Assembly (NCBI GenBank): GCA_000149265.1
Contig: CH003415.1
Location: 905,959-969,958 of the forward strand
DNA: 64,000 nt
Source: Ciona savignyi
Taxonomy: Eukaryota > Chordata > Ascidiacea > Phlebobranchia > Cionidae
Reading direction: 5' to 3'
Below are positions 14,101-24,560 of this stretch, piece by piece (within the stretch, counting starts at the first letter, position 1; every line of letters begins with the position of its first letter). Made by a program: the position numbers and the translations under genes. The notes below the pieces were generated by a model. It was given only the letters and a program-made list of their open reading frames with translations. It was not told the DNA's origin and ran no database searches.

Positions 14101-16453
14101 ATGACAATAATGACAATGAAGTACTATATCCAACATTTAATGTAATATAAAAAAAAGAATAACTTAGAAACGAACCTTAAAAACCAGTCTAAATAAAACT
14201 TAGACATGAATATATATTATTAACCAGCCGAAAAATAATTTATTTGCAAATAATTAAAAAAAAGTTTAAAACATTTCATGTAAAAATCATGTGCAAGGGT
14301 AGGTAGGCATTAAAAATCCTGTTAGATCATAAATATTATCGCGCTGATACTTTAACAATAACATTCTCCATGTGTCATATACCTCAAGTTTTATCAAGGC
14401 ACTGATTCTATTTATATATGGTGCTCAACTGACAACAATTTAACCACGTTGTTACCAGCGTGCTATTATAAATGGATGGATTTGTCAATCATTTTGTGTG
14501 CTTATTTTTAAACAATTTTAACAAATACATAAAATTTAATTATCAATAAAAATTTTGCCTCACTACACTCAAAAGGATCATCCAAAAAAGTGTTTAACTC
14601 ACTGCACATAAAATGATTACAATATTATGATGAGAAAAGATTATAAGCTTACAATGATATGATATGCAGTATTTTGTGAAATGCTTATGCATGTCATATA
14701 TTTTTGTAAAATTATCATCTTTTTCATCAGCATATCATTGATATAACTTTCATAAGGCTTATTAATGGTTCAGGGTATTAGTCATTAATTTCAAAACCTT
14801 TTCATATTGTTAGCACCATCTCATTATTTATAATTAGTGGTAAAATAAAAAAAATAAACGAACTCAAGCTCCGCAATCCGCAAACTAATAGTTTATTTTA
14901 AGTAATCAATATGTGATACACAATCTATTTATACAAAAAATAATTCAAAATAAAAATATTTATGCAAGGTGAAAAAAATACATGGTAAAAAACAAGCTAC
15001 ACATTAAATACTGATTGAAATGTCGCTGGTTTTAAATAAAAATAATAACTGTGATCATAAAATTATCTACCTCCTTCAATTCCTCCACTGTAGCTGTGAG
15101 TTTGTTTTCTTCGGTTTCCAGTTTAGTAATGGTGGCTTCACTTCTTTTTCTGTCCTTGGCATAAGTGTCGTTTAATTCCCCAAGTTTTCTCAAAGCACTG
15201 TCTTGCTGTTTCTCCAAGGCGACAGAAAGTTTCTCGCATTCACGCGATCGCTCCTTTAGCGTTTGGCCGTATTCTGTGGATTAAAACATCGATATAAGAA
15301 ACTTTTAAGTACAATGCTGGTTGTACTTTGTTTTATATCTATAGAAATATAACTGGTATTTAAATAAAATCATTGTTTTTTATTATATTGCAATACATAG
15401 GAATTAAAAACCTTGTTTAAATTATATGTCATTTCTTTAAACAACATCAATTTTAATTAAACTGGTAAGAATATGTGGTTGTGTATTGATTGAAGCCATT
15501 TGAACAAATAATGCCTTAATATGGTTGATTTATATTGATTGTTTAAAACTTAAAGTTATATCAAGATTCTTGCACTGCAATAGCTCCTGCAACCAATCTT
15601 GTTTCACACCAGCCAGTAAAAGATTATTCTCCTAACCTGAACAAAGACTCACCAGCTAATTTCACTTCCAATCTTTTAACTTGTGTCGTCCTGTGTATTA
15701 ACATTGAACTTATTTCCTCTCTACTGGAAGATTCAGTCGGCTGTAATATTTGTTCCAGTTAGGAATTTATAAGATAAACATAAACAAAACAAACCATTTC
15801 GGGCTCAGAACTCGTAAGAGAGGCCAAGCTGTCAGATCGAATTAAGTTCGATGAGGATTTTCGGTGTTGCGCCGCACCTGAAAGTAAAATACGTTGGTTT
15901 GTGCATATGGTATGTGACATATCGAAATGATAGGCACAACTTTATGTGTGTAAACTGCACCTTTAGCTTGCTAATTACAAGCCTATGTTGTGCTGTACAT
16001 GATTTAGACATTGCTTTATTTTTTCCCAAAACACAATCGACCAGCAAGCTTAATGGTGGTGATCGTGTAACCTTCTAGTGTAACTCACTATACCACCAAT
16101 ACTGATAAAAAAGAAGCAACGCTTTTAGAGAAAATAGGCAATGTAATTTTCATAATGTACTTTAACGTTGCGGTTTTATCACACACTTTTCTCTTGAACA
16201 GTTTTTTTGGGGTCAATTTGTGACATGTTGATTTAAAAAATTTAAGTGTTTGCTCACTAGTGTCAACATTAGACCATAAGTGTCCATGTTGCAATGCTAC
16301 CGTGCAACCATCTTTTTCCAGCAATGTATACTACGCAGACAAAAACAACCTACTTAATGAACTGTTTAGTTTCCTTTCATCCCTCCTTGTGTCTTTTCCT
16401 GGCGAACTTGTAGTTTCGTCATTTTCTAATTTCTGACGTAGTTTCTTGAACAT
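1956..16453 (-). CDS. GOLGA1: Golgin-97 (GRIP-domain coiled-coil golgin), 19 exons
   Basis: A trans-Golgi tether that captures endosome-derived vesicles and docks through its GRIP domain. Exons, 5' to 3': 16453-16354, 15877-15795, 15740-15653, 15273-15071, 13376-13228, 12648-12479, 12204-12093, 12021-11926, 10640-10512, 10011-9820, 9157-9041, 8519-8367, 7421-7326, 5782-5611, 5027-4858, 4509-4432, 3953-3807, 2980-2729, 2231-1956. All have AG/GT borders and consistent phase except exon 5, which is one base short. The product is about 927 residues (human 767). The N terminus MFKKLRQKLEN matches the vesicle-capture motif of golgin-97. A Ser-rich segment and long coiled coil follow. The C terminus has VVVKYLKHVVLRFL with the GRIP Tyr, then LIKAISAVLHF and EYRVSW. 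The assignment is firm; exon 5 and the tail after GRIP are doubtful. Confidence 0.92.
2290..2472. mobile_element. Palindromic GGGAAA-type MITE, copy 1
   Basis: The left end (CTAAAGGGAGGGAAAAGCG) is matched by an inverted right end (CTTTCCCTCCTTTTAG near 2435-2455). The AAACTGC...GCAGTTT blocks are the signature of this local family. The copy lies in the last golgin intron, just upstream of the final exon. No target duplication could be fixed with confidence. Confidence 0.6.
3520..3665. repeat. Diverged tRNA-derived SINE
   Basis: AAAAGGTTGTGTGATTGAAAC resembles a tRNA B-box region. It is followed by the GTGCTCTTGGACAGGACATTT block that corresponds to the shared CTTGGGCAAGGCACTTTA motif. The copy lies in the golgin intron between exons 17 and 18. 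Confidence 0.45.
5040..5215 (+). repeat. tRNA-derived SINE of a second head type
   Basis: TTAGCTCAGTTGGTTAAAA is a good A box. GGTACCAGTTACCC may be a decayed B box, and TTCCTGGGAAAGGCACT is the common SINE body. It starts about 10 bp upstream of the golgin exon 15 acceptor. No tRNA cloverleaf can be closed, so I call it a SINE rather than a tRNA gene. Confidence 0.5.
5855..5980. mobile_element. Palindromic GGGAAA-type MITE, copy 2 (left part)
   Basis: GGGGAAAACTAAAAGGAGGGAA begins the copy within a longer left arm, and the TGCACATTAAAATGAAG interior follows. The copy then continues into the shared interior (TTTAAACATGGGGGTGGAG) and fades out without a recognisable right arm. Confidence 0.55.
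6551..6853 (-). repeat. tRNA-derived SINE, near full length
   Basis: Read on the minus strand, the element begins with a tRNA-like head. It passes through the CTTGGGCAAGGCACTTTA body block and ends in GGATAAttatGAATATCCTG. It lies in the golgin intron between exons 13 and 14. The same family recurs at least ten times in the window. Confidence 0.75.
9545..9731. mobile_element. Palindromic GGGAAA-type MITE, copy 3
   Basis: Both arms are visible. The left arm ACTAAAAGGGGGGAAACTGCA is the inverted match of the right arm TGCAGTTTCCCTCC...CTTTTAGT. The interior carries the CCCTAACTCCAACAT block found in the other copies. It lies in golgin intron 10. Confidence 0.7.
10090..10250 (-). repeat. Diverged SINE fragment
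   Basis: It keeps the TATTGCAGTGTGTTATATAT and GGTTCAAGCAATGTCCATTTAGTG blocks of the local SINE in minus orientation, with many substitutions. It lies immediately upstream of golgin exon 10. Confidence 0.5.
10263..10500. repeat. TG/TATG microsatellite
   Basis: About 240 bp of interrupted TG, TATG and TGCA repeats. It ends about a dozen bases before the donor side of golgin exon 9, so length changes could affect splicing there. Open frames through it are low-complexity artefacts. Confidence 0.9.
10702..11009. mobile_element. hAT-like MITE, copy B (308 bp)
   Basis: It starts CAGTGGTTCTCAAACT and ends AGTTTGAGAAACGCTG as inverted ends, flanked by a perfect 8-bp duplication GTCTAGGG (10694-10701 and 11010-11017). 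It has the same length as copy D inside the histone cluster, with about ten mismatches by eye, so the two are recent relatives. It lies in a golgin intron. Confidence 0.92.
11575..11650. repeat. Short tandem duplication (about 38 bp x 2)
   Basis: ATATTATGTTGAAATTATTT followed by TAAACTA occurs twice in a row, separated by an A-run. It lies in golgin intron 8. Confidence 0.75.
13474..14086. mobile_element. hAT-like MITE, copy C (613 bp)
   Basis: The termini CAGGGGTTCCCAAGC and GGTTTGGGAACCCCTG are inverted repeats, flanked by a perfect 8-bp duplication ATCTAGAA (13466-13473 and 14087-14094). It is longer than copies A, B and D and differs internally, so it belongs to a separate subfamily. There is no transposase frame. 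It lies in golgin intron 4. Confidence 0.9.
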
Positions 16454-16730
16454 CTTGTATTAATATATACACATTGATGTGGAATTAAATTTCTGAGACA
16501 AACCTAAACCTAAAAAGCAAGACTCAATTTTAACAATTTATCTTCACCAAGTAATCATCTTTTAACATATTTTTTCAACTTATTTTGTTACACTTAAACT
16601 AATTTAATGAGTAAAAGAAAATGTGGTAGAAGTATGAAAATATACTGATTTAATTGTCATCACTTACGATATTAGCCCCAATTTTTACAATAAGAACACA
16701 TAAAATTGTTACGGAAACAAATATATAAGT
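16454..16730 (-). promoter_or_regulatory. Short MRPL32-golgin intercistronic region, possible trans-splice acceptor
   Basis: Between the MRPL32 stop and the golgin ATG, the minus strand has a T-rich tract TCTTGCTTTTTAG at about 16517, another TTTGTCTCAG, and a final CAAG directly before the ATG. Ascidians use spliced-leader trans-splicing and operons, so an acceptor here is plausible. The sequence alone cannot separate this from an ordinary promoter. Confidence 0.35.
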
Positions 16731-17189
16731 TTATTTTTTGTTCCACAAACTTGAACTAAACCACCCAGTGGGACGATTCCGGGTTTCAATATTAACAACT
16801 CTGCCTTTGCTTAATGTCATATCATCAATCACTTCATCCTTGTATTTCAGTACAGTCTCTTCTGATAAATCTTCATTATTGTCTCTTAAGATTTTCCTTA
16901 CGACCTCAGTTTCGAATCGAGTCTGGTCATAACAAGTGGAACACAGATGCCATTTTTTATGAAATCCTCCACAGTTATCGCATGGGATTGTGTTGTGCCA
17001 GGATTTTACCAATGGGTAATACTTCATTGGTGCATTCTTGCGTCTCTTACGTACCTCAGCAGATCGCCTGTGCTTTGGAACCCCACAGTTAAATGCACTC
17101 AGTGAAATAAGCCTTATTTGTGGATTTAGTGATAAGGCCTGGCACGAGTAAGCAAAAAGTCTTGAACTACTCAAACCGAAACTTGACAT
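16731..17189 (-). CDS. MRPL32: Mitochondrial ribosomal protein L32 (bL32m)
   Basis: A 152-residue single-exon frame. The first 35 or so residues are rich in Ser, Leu and Arg with almost no acid, fitting a mitochondrial presequence. The bL32 core starts near VPKHRRSAEVRKRRKN (the family's conserved Arg/Lys-rich start). It carries the zinc ribbon CDNCGGFHKKWHLCSTCYDQ, that is two CxxC pairs nine residues apart. In mitochondria the protein is processed and joins the large subunit near the peptidyl transferase centre. The TAA stop overlaps an AATAAA, so the 3' UTR must be very short. The golgin-97 ATG lies 277 bp downstream on the same strand. Confidence 0.93.
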   Translation of the reverse strand: MSSFGLSSSRLFAYSCQALSLNPQIRLISLSAFNCGVPKHRRSAEVRKRRKNAPMKYYPLVKSWHNTIPCDNCGGFHKKWHLCSTCYDQTRFETEVVRKILRDNNEDLSEETVLKYKDEVIDDMTLSKGRVVNIETRNRPTGWFSSSLWNKK

Positions 17190-17821
17190 CTTTTCTTATT
17201 TTATATTTCCCAGCAAAAACATTTATCCTACATATAAGTGATACAACTAGAAGCCGGAAACCTAAGGAAGGATGCATGTGTTATTCTAATCTAACAGGTG
17301 GAAAATTTACAGTACTTCTAAATACTACAGGATCACTTGGATCACATGAAGCCCTTGAATCACTTGGATAGCTTACTATACTTCATAATTACAAAAGCCA
17401 TGATATTAATGTTAAGGTTGGGGTTAAAGTTAGTTCTGGGGTTGAGATTAGTGTTTGGGACAGGGTTAGAATTACTTTCCATAGCAATCTAAGCGATCCT
17501 GTAGTATTTAGAGGAACCCGGAAATTTACATGGCTAAGCTGTCAGATAACTTGATACAAAAATCTATATGTTAGACTTAGAGAATTATACATCTTGTTTA
17601 AATGGTCTAGTTTTTAAAGCTAATACAGTGTGTTGTATAAAATAGGTTAAAGTTGTGGTTAAAATTGATCTAAGTGTAGAGGTTAAAACTAGTTTTCACC
17701 TATTGTAGTGCAAAACCTTTATTATTATTTAAATAAACCGAACACTTAAAAGTCTTTTAGGGTCTGGCCTAGTCCGCGAATAAAAATCCTTATTTTTACC
17801 TAGTTCCCATCGGTCCCTCTA

Positions 17822-17893
17822 TTTTGTACAGGTCCGCAAAGTCCACTAGATCCAACTTCGGCAGAACACTGGACCTAGCGGACCTGTACAAAA
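17822..17893. repeat. Perfect 16-bp inverted repeat hairpin
   Basis: TTTTGTACAGGTCCGC at 17822-17837 is the exact reverse complement of GCGGACCTGTACAAAA at 17878-17893, with a 40-bp loop. Both flanks go on with T-rich or A-rich matching sequence. The function is unknown; it may be the core of a tiny MITE. Confidence 0.8.
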
Positions 17894-19086
17894 AAATAAA
17901 GGTACCCGTTCCCATTCCATTACTAACCTGCACATTTTTTTTAATATAAAAAAACAATATCCTGTGACCTGTATAAGTATAATTCCATCATGAACTATGT
18001 TGACGTTAAGGTTGTGCAATCAAACTTGTATATTTTTTTCTTTGTTTAGACGTAAGCTCTAATTAGTTTAAATATAGAACAGATGTCTGTGGTTCAGTTT
18101 TATGATAGTCAATATAATTGTTTATATTCTCCTTTCGTGATAAAAACTCCACACATTTTGATTGTTACCAACCAAAGTAAATTAATAATGCACCAGTTAG
18201 GCGGATAATACGTAGTATTGTTAAGCATCAATTGGCGCCATCTTTGTTCACGACTTTACATTCGTAGCATTTTCCATAATACTGTTTTTCTTATACTATT
18301 TTAAATTTCTGGGTTAATTCCGCATATATTAAATTACTTAACTAATTTGGTTATGTTGTTGTTTAGTACAAGCGCCTTTAAACTATTCTTACGCATTTGA
18401 TCTGAGTTTGCGGCCAGTAAATCTTCCCTCAGGTAACGCATAACAATACTAATTTAAATTTTAAATTTGCACTGACTAAAGGCTTGAGTCGATCGATTGA
18501 AGTGTAAATAGTTACAGGTTATTGTAAGGTCTAAGTGCACATAAAATCAGTTCATTTATACGTATTCTCACACATTGTTAATCAAGGATAAGTGGCTATA
18601 ATAATGAACACAACGTTTTTATACCTAAAAGGACGAAATTATACGGGCGACTCCGACACGTAAAATCACGATGTAGCAAATTAATTTTATTCTGCAAGGC
18701 TTGATTAATCCCATTCTATTACAAATCAAAAAAAGCTTTAGTGCAGTATGCTACATCTAGAAGTATATTCTTGCCAATGTCATTTACCCCTTATTTAGAA
18801 TATTTACCATATCTAGATCATATTAGGTAACATATGTAGAAATTTCAGTTTCATTGAACTATTCCATAGTGTTTATATCCGGCATTAAGTAGAGTGGTTA
18901 TCTGATTAGAGATTTAAGTAAGTTTATTTCAGTTGTTCATTTCAAATAAGTCAGGAATTGATTTTGTGTGATATAAATATGGCGATAAGGCAGACTAGTC
19001 ACAGATTCATGTGTTGTTTGGTTACTGGGAATTTCCAGAAAATGGTTACAGATTGTAACAGGACTTTTATACTTCTTACACTGCCT

Positions 19087-19285
19087 ACTTTACGGACATT
19101 GCCTGAACTGAACCCAGCTCATTAATAGGTTCTGCCAAATTAAAGGAACGTATCTATCATATACAACACACTGCAATAGCTTCGGTAACCCGACGGTGTG
19201 TACAAGGTGATCACTGATCTGAAGATTGCCCGTGTTAACCCCCTTGGTTTTCCCATTCACGGGGATAAACATGAATATCCTATAT
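19087..19285 (+). repeat. 5'-truncated SINE
   Basis: It has the body and 3' end of the local tRNA-derived SINE: ACTTTACGGACATTGCCTGA, TACAACACACTGCAATAGCT and GGATAAACATGAATATCCTA. The tRNA head is missing. It ends 37 bp before the CARF-like start codon. Confidence 0.8.
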
Positions 19286-19321
19286 TCTATTATCAATTAT
19301 TTCTCAAAGGGTTATTAAGAG

Positions 19322-22300
19322 ATGTCTTTTAAAGTAAATAATAAAGATGGTTGGCTAAGTTCCTCTGTTAAAAGGTATTCATCACTTGAGGTTGCAAAAG
19401 AAGCTATCAATGACCATGAAATTGAAAAATTTTGCAAATATATTTTGCATCGTAGATCTAGTTATGAAGGTGAAAAAATTTGTAATTTTAACATTTTATT
19501 TATTTGTTCACTAACATGTGGAAAAAGTATGGCTAATCCATTTAAACATTTAGCTAAGTAGCCTATGATGTTAAAAAACATTTATCCTATATTTCATATA
19601 ACTCTTTTCATATTTACCAAATTGAAAATTGCTAAATACTTTAAAGGTGATTTTTATATGTAGATTTTATATGTGAATGCTTTAAAGGTGATCTTGTCAG
19701 GCCGGTTAGCCTGGTGGTTAAATGCGTCTCCTTTCAATTGAAAGTTTGCAGCTGCGAAACTGGTCGCTAGCTAGTCGGTTGTGTCTTTGGGAAAGGCACT
19801 TTATGGACATTGCCCGGACCCAGCGGATTAATGGGTTCTACGATTTCTACCAAAAAGGTGATCTGACGATTGCCCGTGTGTTAACCCCCTTGGTTTTCCC
19901 ATTCACGAAGATAAACATGAATATCCTATCCTGTAGACGTATCCAAAGTATCGAAATTGACTTAAAAACTAAAGTTAATTTAATAAACTCAAAGACAGTG
20001 TAAGGTTTGTTATCCTATATTTCTATCTTTCTATCTATCATTTATGTTTCATCAGATTCCCAGCACCATATAAGATGGGACCCAGCAGATAACATTCCTT
20101 ATGTGATAAGTAGTTCTTATAAATATGAGTGTCAACATGGAAAAGATAGAAACAAATTTTACAACAAGAAACGACAGGTTGGTGTTAGTTTATTGTTATT
20201 TTCTAGGTTGATAGGCTGTGTTTATAGTTTTAGTATACCAGTTTTGGGAGTGTTATGACTAAAATAGCAGTATATGGTCCTGCTGAGTCCGGCCAAAGAT
20301 CTCAATTGGTAAAAACATCGGTGATATCCAGGCAGCTTTGCAGTTGTGAGTTCAAACCAGCTGCTGGATAGATGGTTATGGTTAAGTTTTTAGGCAAGGC
20401 ACGATGTGTTGCATTTAACTTAAACTAAAAGAAGGTCTCAATCATATAAACTGATGGTGGACGCGAGTAATCTGAGGTTTAAAATTAGGTATTTAAAATT
20501 AGGTGAAGATGACATAATTAAATTACAGTAAAATACTTTTTCAATTATTAGATTTTTTTATTTTAGATAGGCAATTATTTATCTGGGAAAAAGACTTACA
20601 AATCTATTAAAGAATCAATTAAAAAAGATTGTCCTGCGTTCATTACAATACGTGAAGTTATTAAGTTTCCACTTTTCAAGGTAAGTGGACATCTTTTTTG
20701 CATCATGGAAAATAAAATTCACCAACATACCGCAGCCTATCAATGCATCACTTCGCCAAAGAAGAGAATCCTCTAAAATGTTACGCCACGCTTTACTCAA
20801 TGAAGATGATATAGAAAAAATATTGGTGTGTTACGTTAAGTTTCCTGATGATAGTGACCATAAAGGACATGCTTTAGGAGAGGTGTGAGCATTTTTACTT
20901 GTAATTTATAGAATTTAACATCCATAATTAGTCTGCAGGTTGTATGCAAACAGTGGATACAGCTTTGATCTATCAGATTAGAGTTTTGGTCGCACAAGGT
21001 GTGACTTCTATAAGTGAAATCAAACAGCATTTGCATAAGTTTGTCACCGAGCAGCTTTTTAAGAACAAACCACCACCTTCCACTACAAACCGGAGGTTTT
21101 ATCCAACTGACAAATGTATCCGGAATCACTGTTACAAAGCAGGGGTTGTAAGACAAGGAAAAAAATCTCAGTTGGAAGATGAAATTATCCTTGAAACTTG
21201 TCCCCCGGACACATCTGATACCGATTTGGTAAATATCATCATTGACACAACTGACGTCACAGGAGCTATCCAGCCTTTACATATATTAGCACTGCTGGAT
21301 ACTATAAGAGATTCAATTCATGATGGCACTTCGGTTGATCTGTTACAGCAGGCTGAAGCTTTACTGCAGCAGACGGTAAATCTTTTACAAAGTTCTCAGC
21401 AAAACAATGAAAAATTGCATATCGAACAGTCAAATCAGCTTACCAAGAAAAGAAAGTTGAATGTAGATAATGATCGACTTACAAAATATCAAAAAATGGA
21501 AGATCATTCATTTTCCCAATTTCCCCAAAGCTCCACAGTGAATGATTTTCAGGTACATTTTGAAGATAGCAGAAATTTTTCCCAAACCTACTCTGAACCC
21601 GAGCCTTCAGAATTACATGCAACAAAAGTCGGGGATAAGGTAACTGTAAAGGAAAGACTCCGGAAAGTATCCAAAGTTGTGCCTGAAATACCTTTGTCTG
21701 GTGGTGACGCAACTCAACAAGTGCTGATGCATGGTCCACATGCGATATCCTATTTTCAGCTTATGTCCTTAAAACCTTCTTTGAATGTTGCAGAACAGCA
21801 ATACCTTTTATCACATGACAGAAACTTCAAAGTAGGCTGGTTGTGTGAAAGCATCATCAACAGTTATTTGTGGCAAATTTGTTCAACACATGAAAATTGT
21901 ATTTATGCAGATTCCGCCCTGCTGGATAGGTTACAGCGCGGAACTTCTATTGATCTCCTATGGCAAGGTGTTGATTTCAACGATAAAATATTTGCTTTTA
22001 TTCCCTGGAATACAAGTGGATTAAACTGGGTGCTTCTTGTCGTTGATATTAAACAACGTAAGCTGCTGTATCTTGATCCAAGCAATCGAAATGAAAACAG
22101 CACAAGTAAAAACGTCCACACGGCAAAATGTTATATTCAACAATGTTTGTTTAAAAAATTCGGATTTTGTTTATTATCCGTCTCTACAAACGTACCCAAA
22201 ATAATGGGGGAGACCTTGAATACTGGCTTGTATATCTGCATGTACGCTAATTGGCTCGCTGAAGGAGCCTGTCTGACCCAACCACACAGACCTGAAATCT

Positions 22301-22518
22301 ATCGCAAGCAAATATTAACTACACTTGTAGGAAACTGTTTAATTGGTGCACAGAAAAAAGATATTTGCAAAGTTTGCCATTTAAATGTTGTTAATGCCCC
22401 TTTGTCAGTGCGGTGTATACGATGTAAACAGTTGTATCATGCGACTTGTGTTAGGGCATCTGGTGAACAAATTAATTTTGATCGTGAGTTTATTTGCCCG
22501 CTAATCCGTTATCGCTGA
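19322..22518 (+). CDS. CARF-like DNA-binding / inactive Ulp1-like / PHD protein, 5 exons
   Basis: Exons 19322-19469, 20056-20177, 20567-20680, 20736-20882 and 20932-22518 join in phase to 705 residues. Residues 1-250 resemble the ALS2CR8/CARF family: Cys75, Cys112 (in DCPAF) and HKGH at 170-173 form a possible Zn site like that of WRKY-GCM1 fingers. HALGE and RFYPTDKCIRNH match CARF landmarks. A KKRK cluster (near 348) could be a nuclear signal. Residues about 478-625 follow the Ulp1/SENP C48 fold (GWLCESIINSYLW, NWVLLVVD, YLDP, NTGLYICMYA). The catalytic His is Asn542 and the catalytic Cys is Thr608; only Asp559 remains. Residues 656-699 form a PHD-like C-x2-C-x12-C-x2-C-x4-H-x2-C-x15-C lacking its last Cys. 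It is probably a nuclear DNA- or chromatin-binding protein, perhaps domesticated from a transposon. Its function is unknown and the first exon is the least certain. Confidence 0.8.
19698..19932 (+). repeat. tRNA-derived SINE in CARF-like intron 1
   Basis: The head GGCCGGTTAGCCTGGTGGTTA (A box) and GAAAGTTTGCAGCTGCGAAAC (B-box region) precede the usual body and the GATAAACATGAATATCCTAT tail. The middle is shortened relative to the copy at 26044. Confidence 0.8.
20285..20425 (+). repeat. Diverged tRNA-SINE in CARF-like intron 2
   Basis: A tRNA-like head (ATCTCAATTGGTAAAAAC, then GTTGTGAGTTCAAACC as B box) precedes TTTAGGCAAGGCACGATGTG. It is intronic and does not interrupt the exons. Confidence 0.5.
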
Positions 22519-24344
22519 TTCCAATATTATACTGTGCTGTATAGGTAGGTGCTGTCTATTACAACTATACAATTCTTAGTAAAAGAGGATTCATGTTTTA
22601 TCATTGTGAATAGAGAAAGGTAACAGTTATCACACAGACAAACCTCCGATAATTAGCATTCGCCAATTCTCGCTTAAGGTATTGCATAATTATAAATTGC
22701 GTAATTAGGTCATAATAGATTGCGTAATTAGGTCAGATAGCGCAATGCAAGATCAAGAGCACAAATGCTTTTTACGTAATTGTGCGGATCATCAAATTAA
22801 ACTTGACGTCCAAGATTGGTTTACTTCATCTTTTAAAGCCAGCAAAAAAGGATTGCGTTACGTCCACTGTGTCCAACAACGTGTTTTTAGCTGCTGTGGA
22901 CACATTCCTTCTGGAATATGGAAATTTTCTCAATACTCGCCTACCGGTAGGCATATGTCGCACTGTTAGTTTTGTGTTAAAAAGGTTAATTTGGGGTTGA
23001 CTCGCACATATGTCGCACTGAAAATTTATAGGGATTTAAAAGGCCATTACCCTAGATTTTTTGCATCCCATTTTTTTAAGGGCTTAATATAGAAGAGAGG
23101 TAAAACAAGAGATAACAGATCCTTGAAAACTTTAATAAATAACTACGTGTAAAAGCTTTTTCTCTCCCGACCAGTGCGGAAAGGCCCACGATCCTTAAAA
23201 AAACAGACTAACGGTCTTCTCTTTTATTCCAATCGTGGCCGCCGTGGTTCGCACGAGTCATCAAGAAAGACAGAAAACTTTTTCTTTTCTAAAGCGCCGT
23301 AACCACAGCCAGGAAGAATCAACATAATATATTTTAGAATTAACAATTTGTTGTTTTCACTCTGAATTCGATTGCCAACAAATCTACTATAAACCGAAGT
23401 TTTATTTTACAATCATTAATACAAGTCTTATTACAAACTCCCCCAAATTAAAATGCATTCTATTTCGTGTTAAAATCAGATCATATGCAATGCACGGGTG
23501 CGCGTCATCTACTAACTTGACGTCTGTGAGCGATGATAAGTGCATGTACGCAAGCGCAGACCATACGATTTTCATGAACAACTTGCATTAGCCGAAAACT
23601 TTTAAATTTTGTTACGATTTGGTGGCGATTTGCACTTAGGTCGAGCGGATTGGTCGCATCTATCGTTTTTTTTAAATATTAGGAAAAAAGTTGCGACCTA
23701 TAGGCAAGTATATACGGTATATCAAATACCGAGCTGGATAGGGCGACACGGAACAATGCCAGAGCCAGACCTCTTTTAGCCTCAATGGAATCCTTTTCTG
23801 TTTACCGCTTTCTCTGTGTTCTTTGGAATTTATTAAAAAGCGTCAATCCTGTTTACGTAGAAGAGAGCCTTACCATTGAGCGCCCTTAGCTTCTTTTACG
23901 CCACCATTAGCGGAAATATGTTTGCTTTGTCGAAGTAAATTTCTTTTGTCTAATACTCCCAAGTGTCAGTGTGCACGCGTTTAAAACGATTTTTAACAGG
24001 TTCTGTTATTGTCCGATGTGGAAAGTCATTATTTCTTGGGTTAATTGTGCACTGATTGTTAATAAAAGAATTCGCGAAAACAAATTTAAAAAATAATTTT
24101 ATTCGTACGGTAGGTTAATTTAAATAAAGATGATTTTAAGCGCCCGTGTTACCTTGTCCAATCCTATATACTTTTTATCTTAAGAATCGGCGAAACCAGG
24201 TAAATTTGCGACAACGTACCTTTCAGAATATTTACACGGTAACCACGCATGCGTTGTTACGTAAGGTATAAATGAAGAGCCAACATGTTCAATTTTTAGC
24301 CGCACTCCCAGACTTTTGAAAAACTTGGCGCCTATGCTCCTGGG

Positions 24345-24560
24345 TCTAAACTGCTCGCTAGCCAATCGGTTGTGCCCCTGGAGAAGGCAGTTAACGGACA
24401 TTTCCTGTACGCAGCGGAATATTGAGTTGTACTAAATTGAAGAAACGAGTGAATCACACAACACACTGCAATAGCTCCGCTAAACGAGAGGTGATTTAAC
24501 AATTGCCCGTGTGTCAGCCCCCTTGGTTTTCCCATTCATAAACCTGAATATTTTATCCTT
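24345..24560 (+). repeat. Partial SINE
   Basis: It has GCTAGCCAATCGGTTGTGCC, then the ACACAACACACTGCAATAGC and CCCTTGGTTTTCCCATTCAT blocks. The tRNA head is degraded. Confidence 0.7.

Larger units (their letters stand above)
17190..19321. other. Intergenic region between divergent genes (MRPL32 minus, CARF-like plus)
   Basis: No coding exon is recognised. It contains a fragment of the GGGAAA MITE interior (about 17395-17475, GGTTGGGGTTAAAGTTAGTT), a short perfect inverted repeat (17822-17893) and a 5'-truncated SINE (19087-19285). TTGGCGCCATCTTTG near 18233 resembles a YY1-type ATGGCG element. It could mark a transcription start, but this is weak. Confidence 0.45.

Noticed and set aside
20944..22518. 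Treating the 524-codon frame as a complete single-exon gene
   Set aside because: CARF homology continues upstream through four in-phase exons, and the frame itself is open back to an acceptor at 20931, so this Met is internal.
22745..23000. Two overlapping 72-74-codon frames after the CARF-like gene
   Set aside because: They are short, resemble nothing, overlap each other in different frames and contain no domain.
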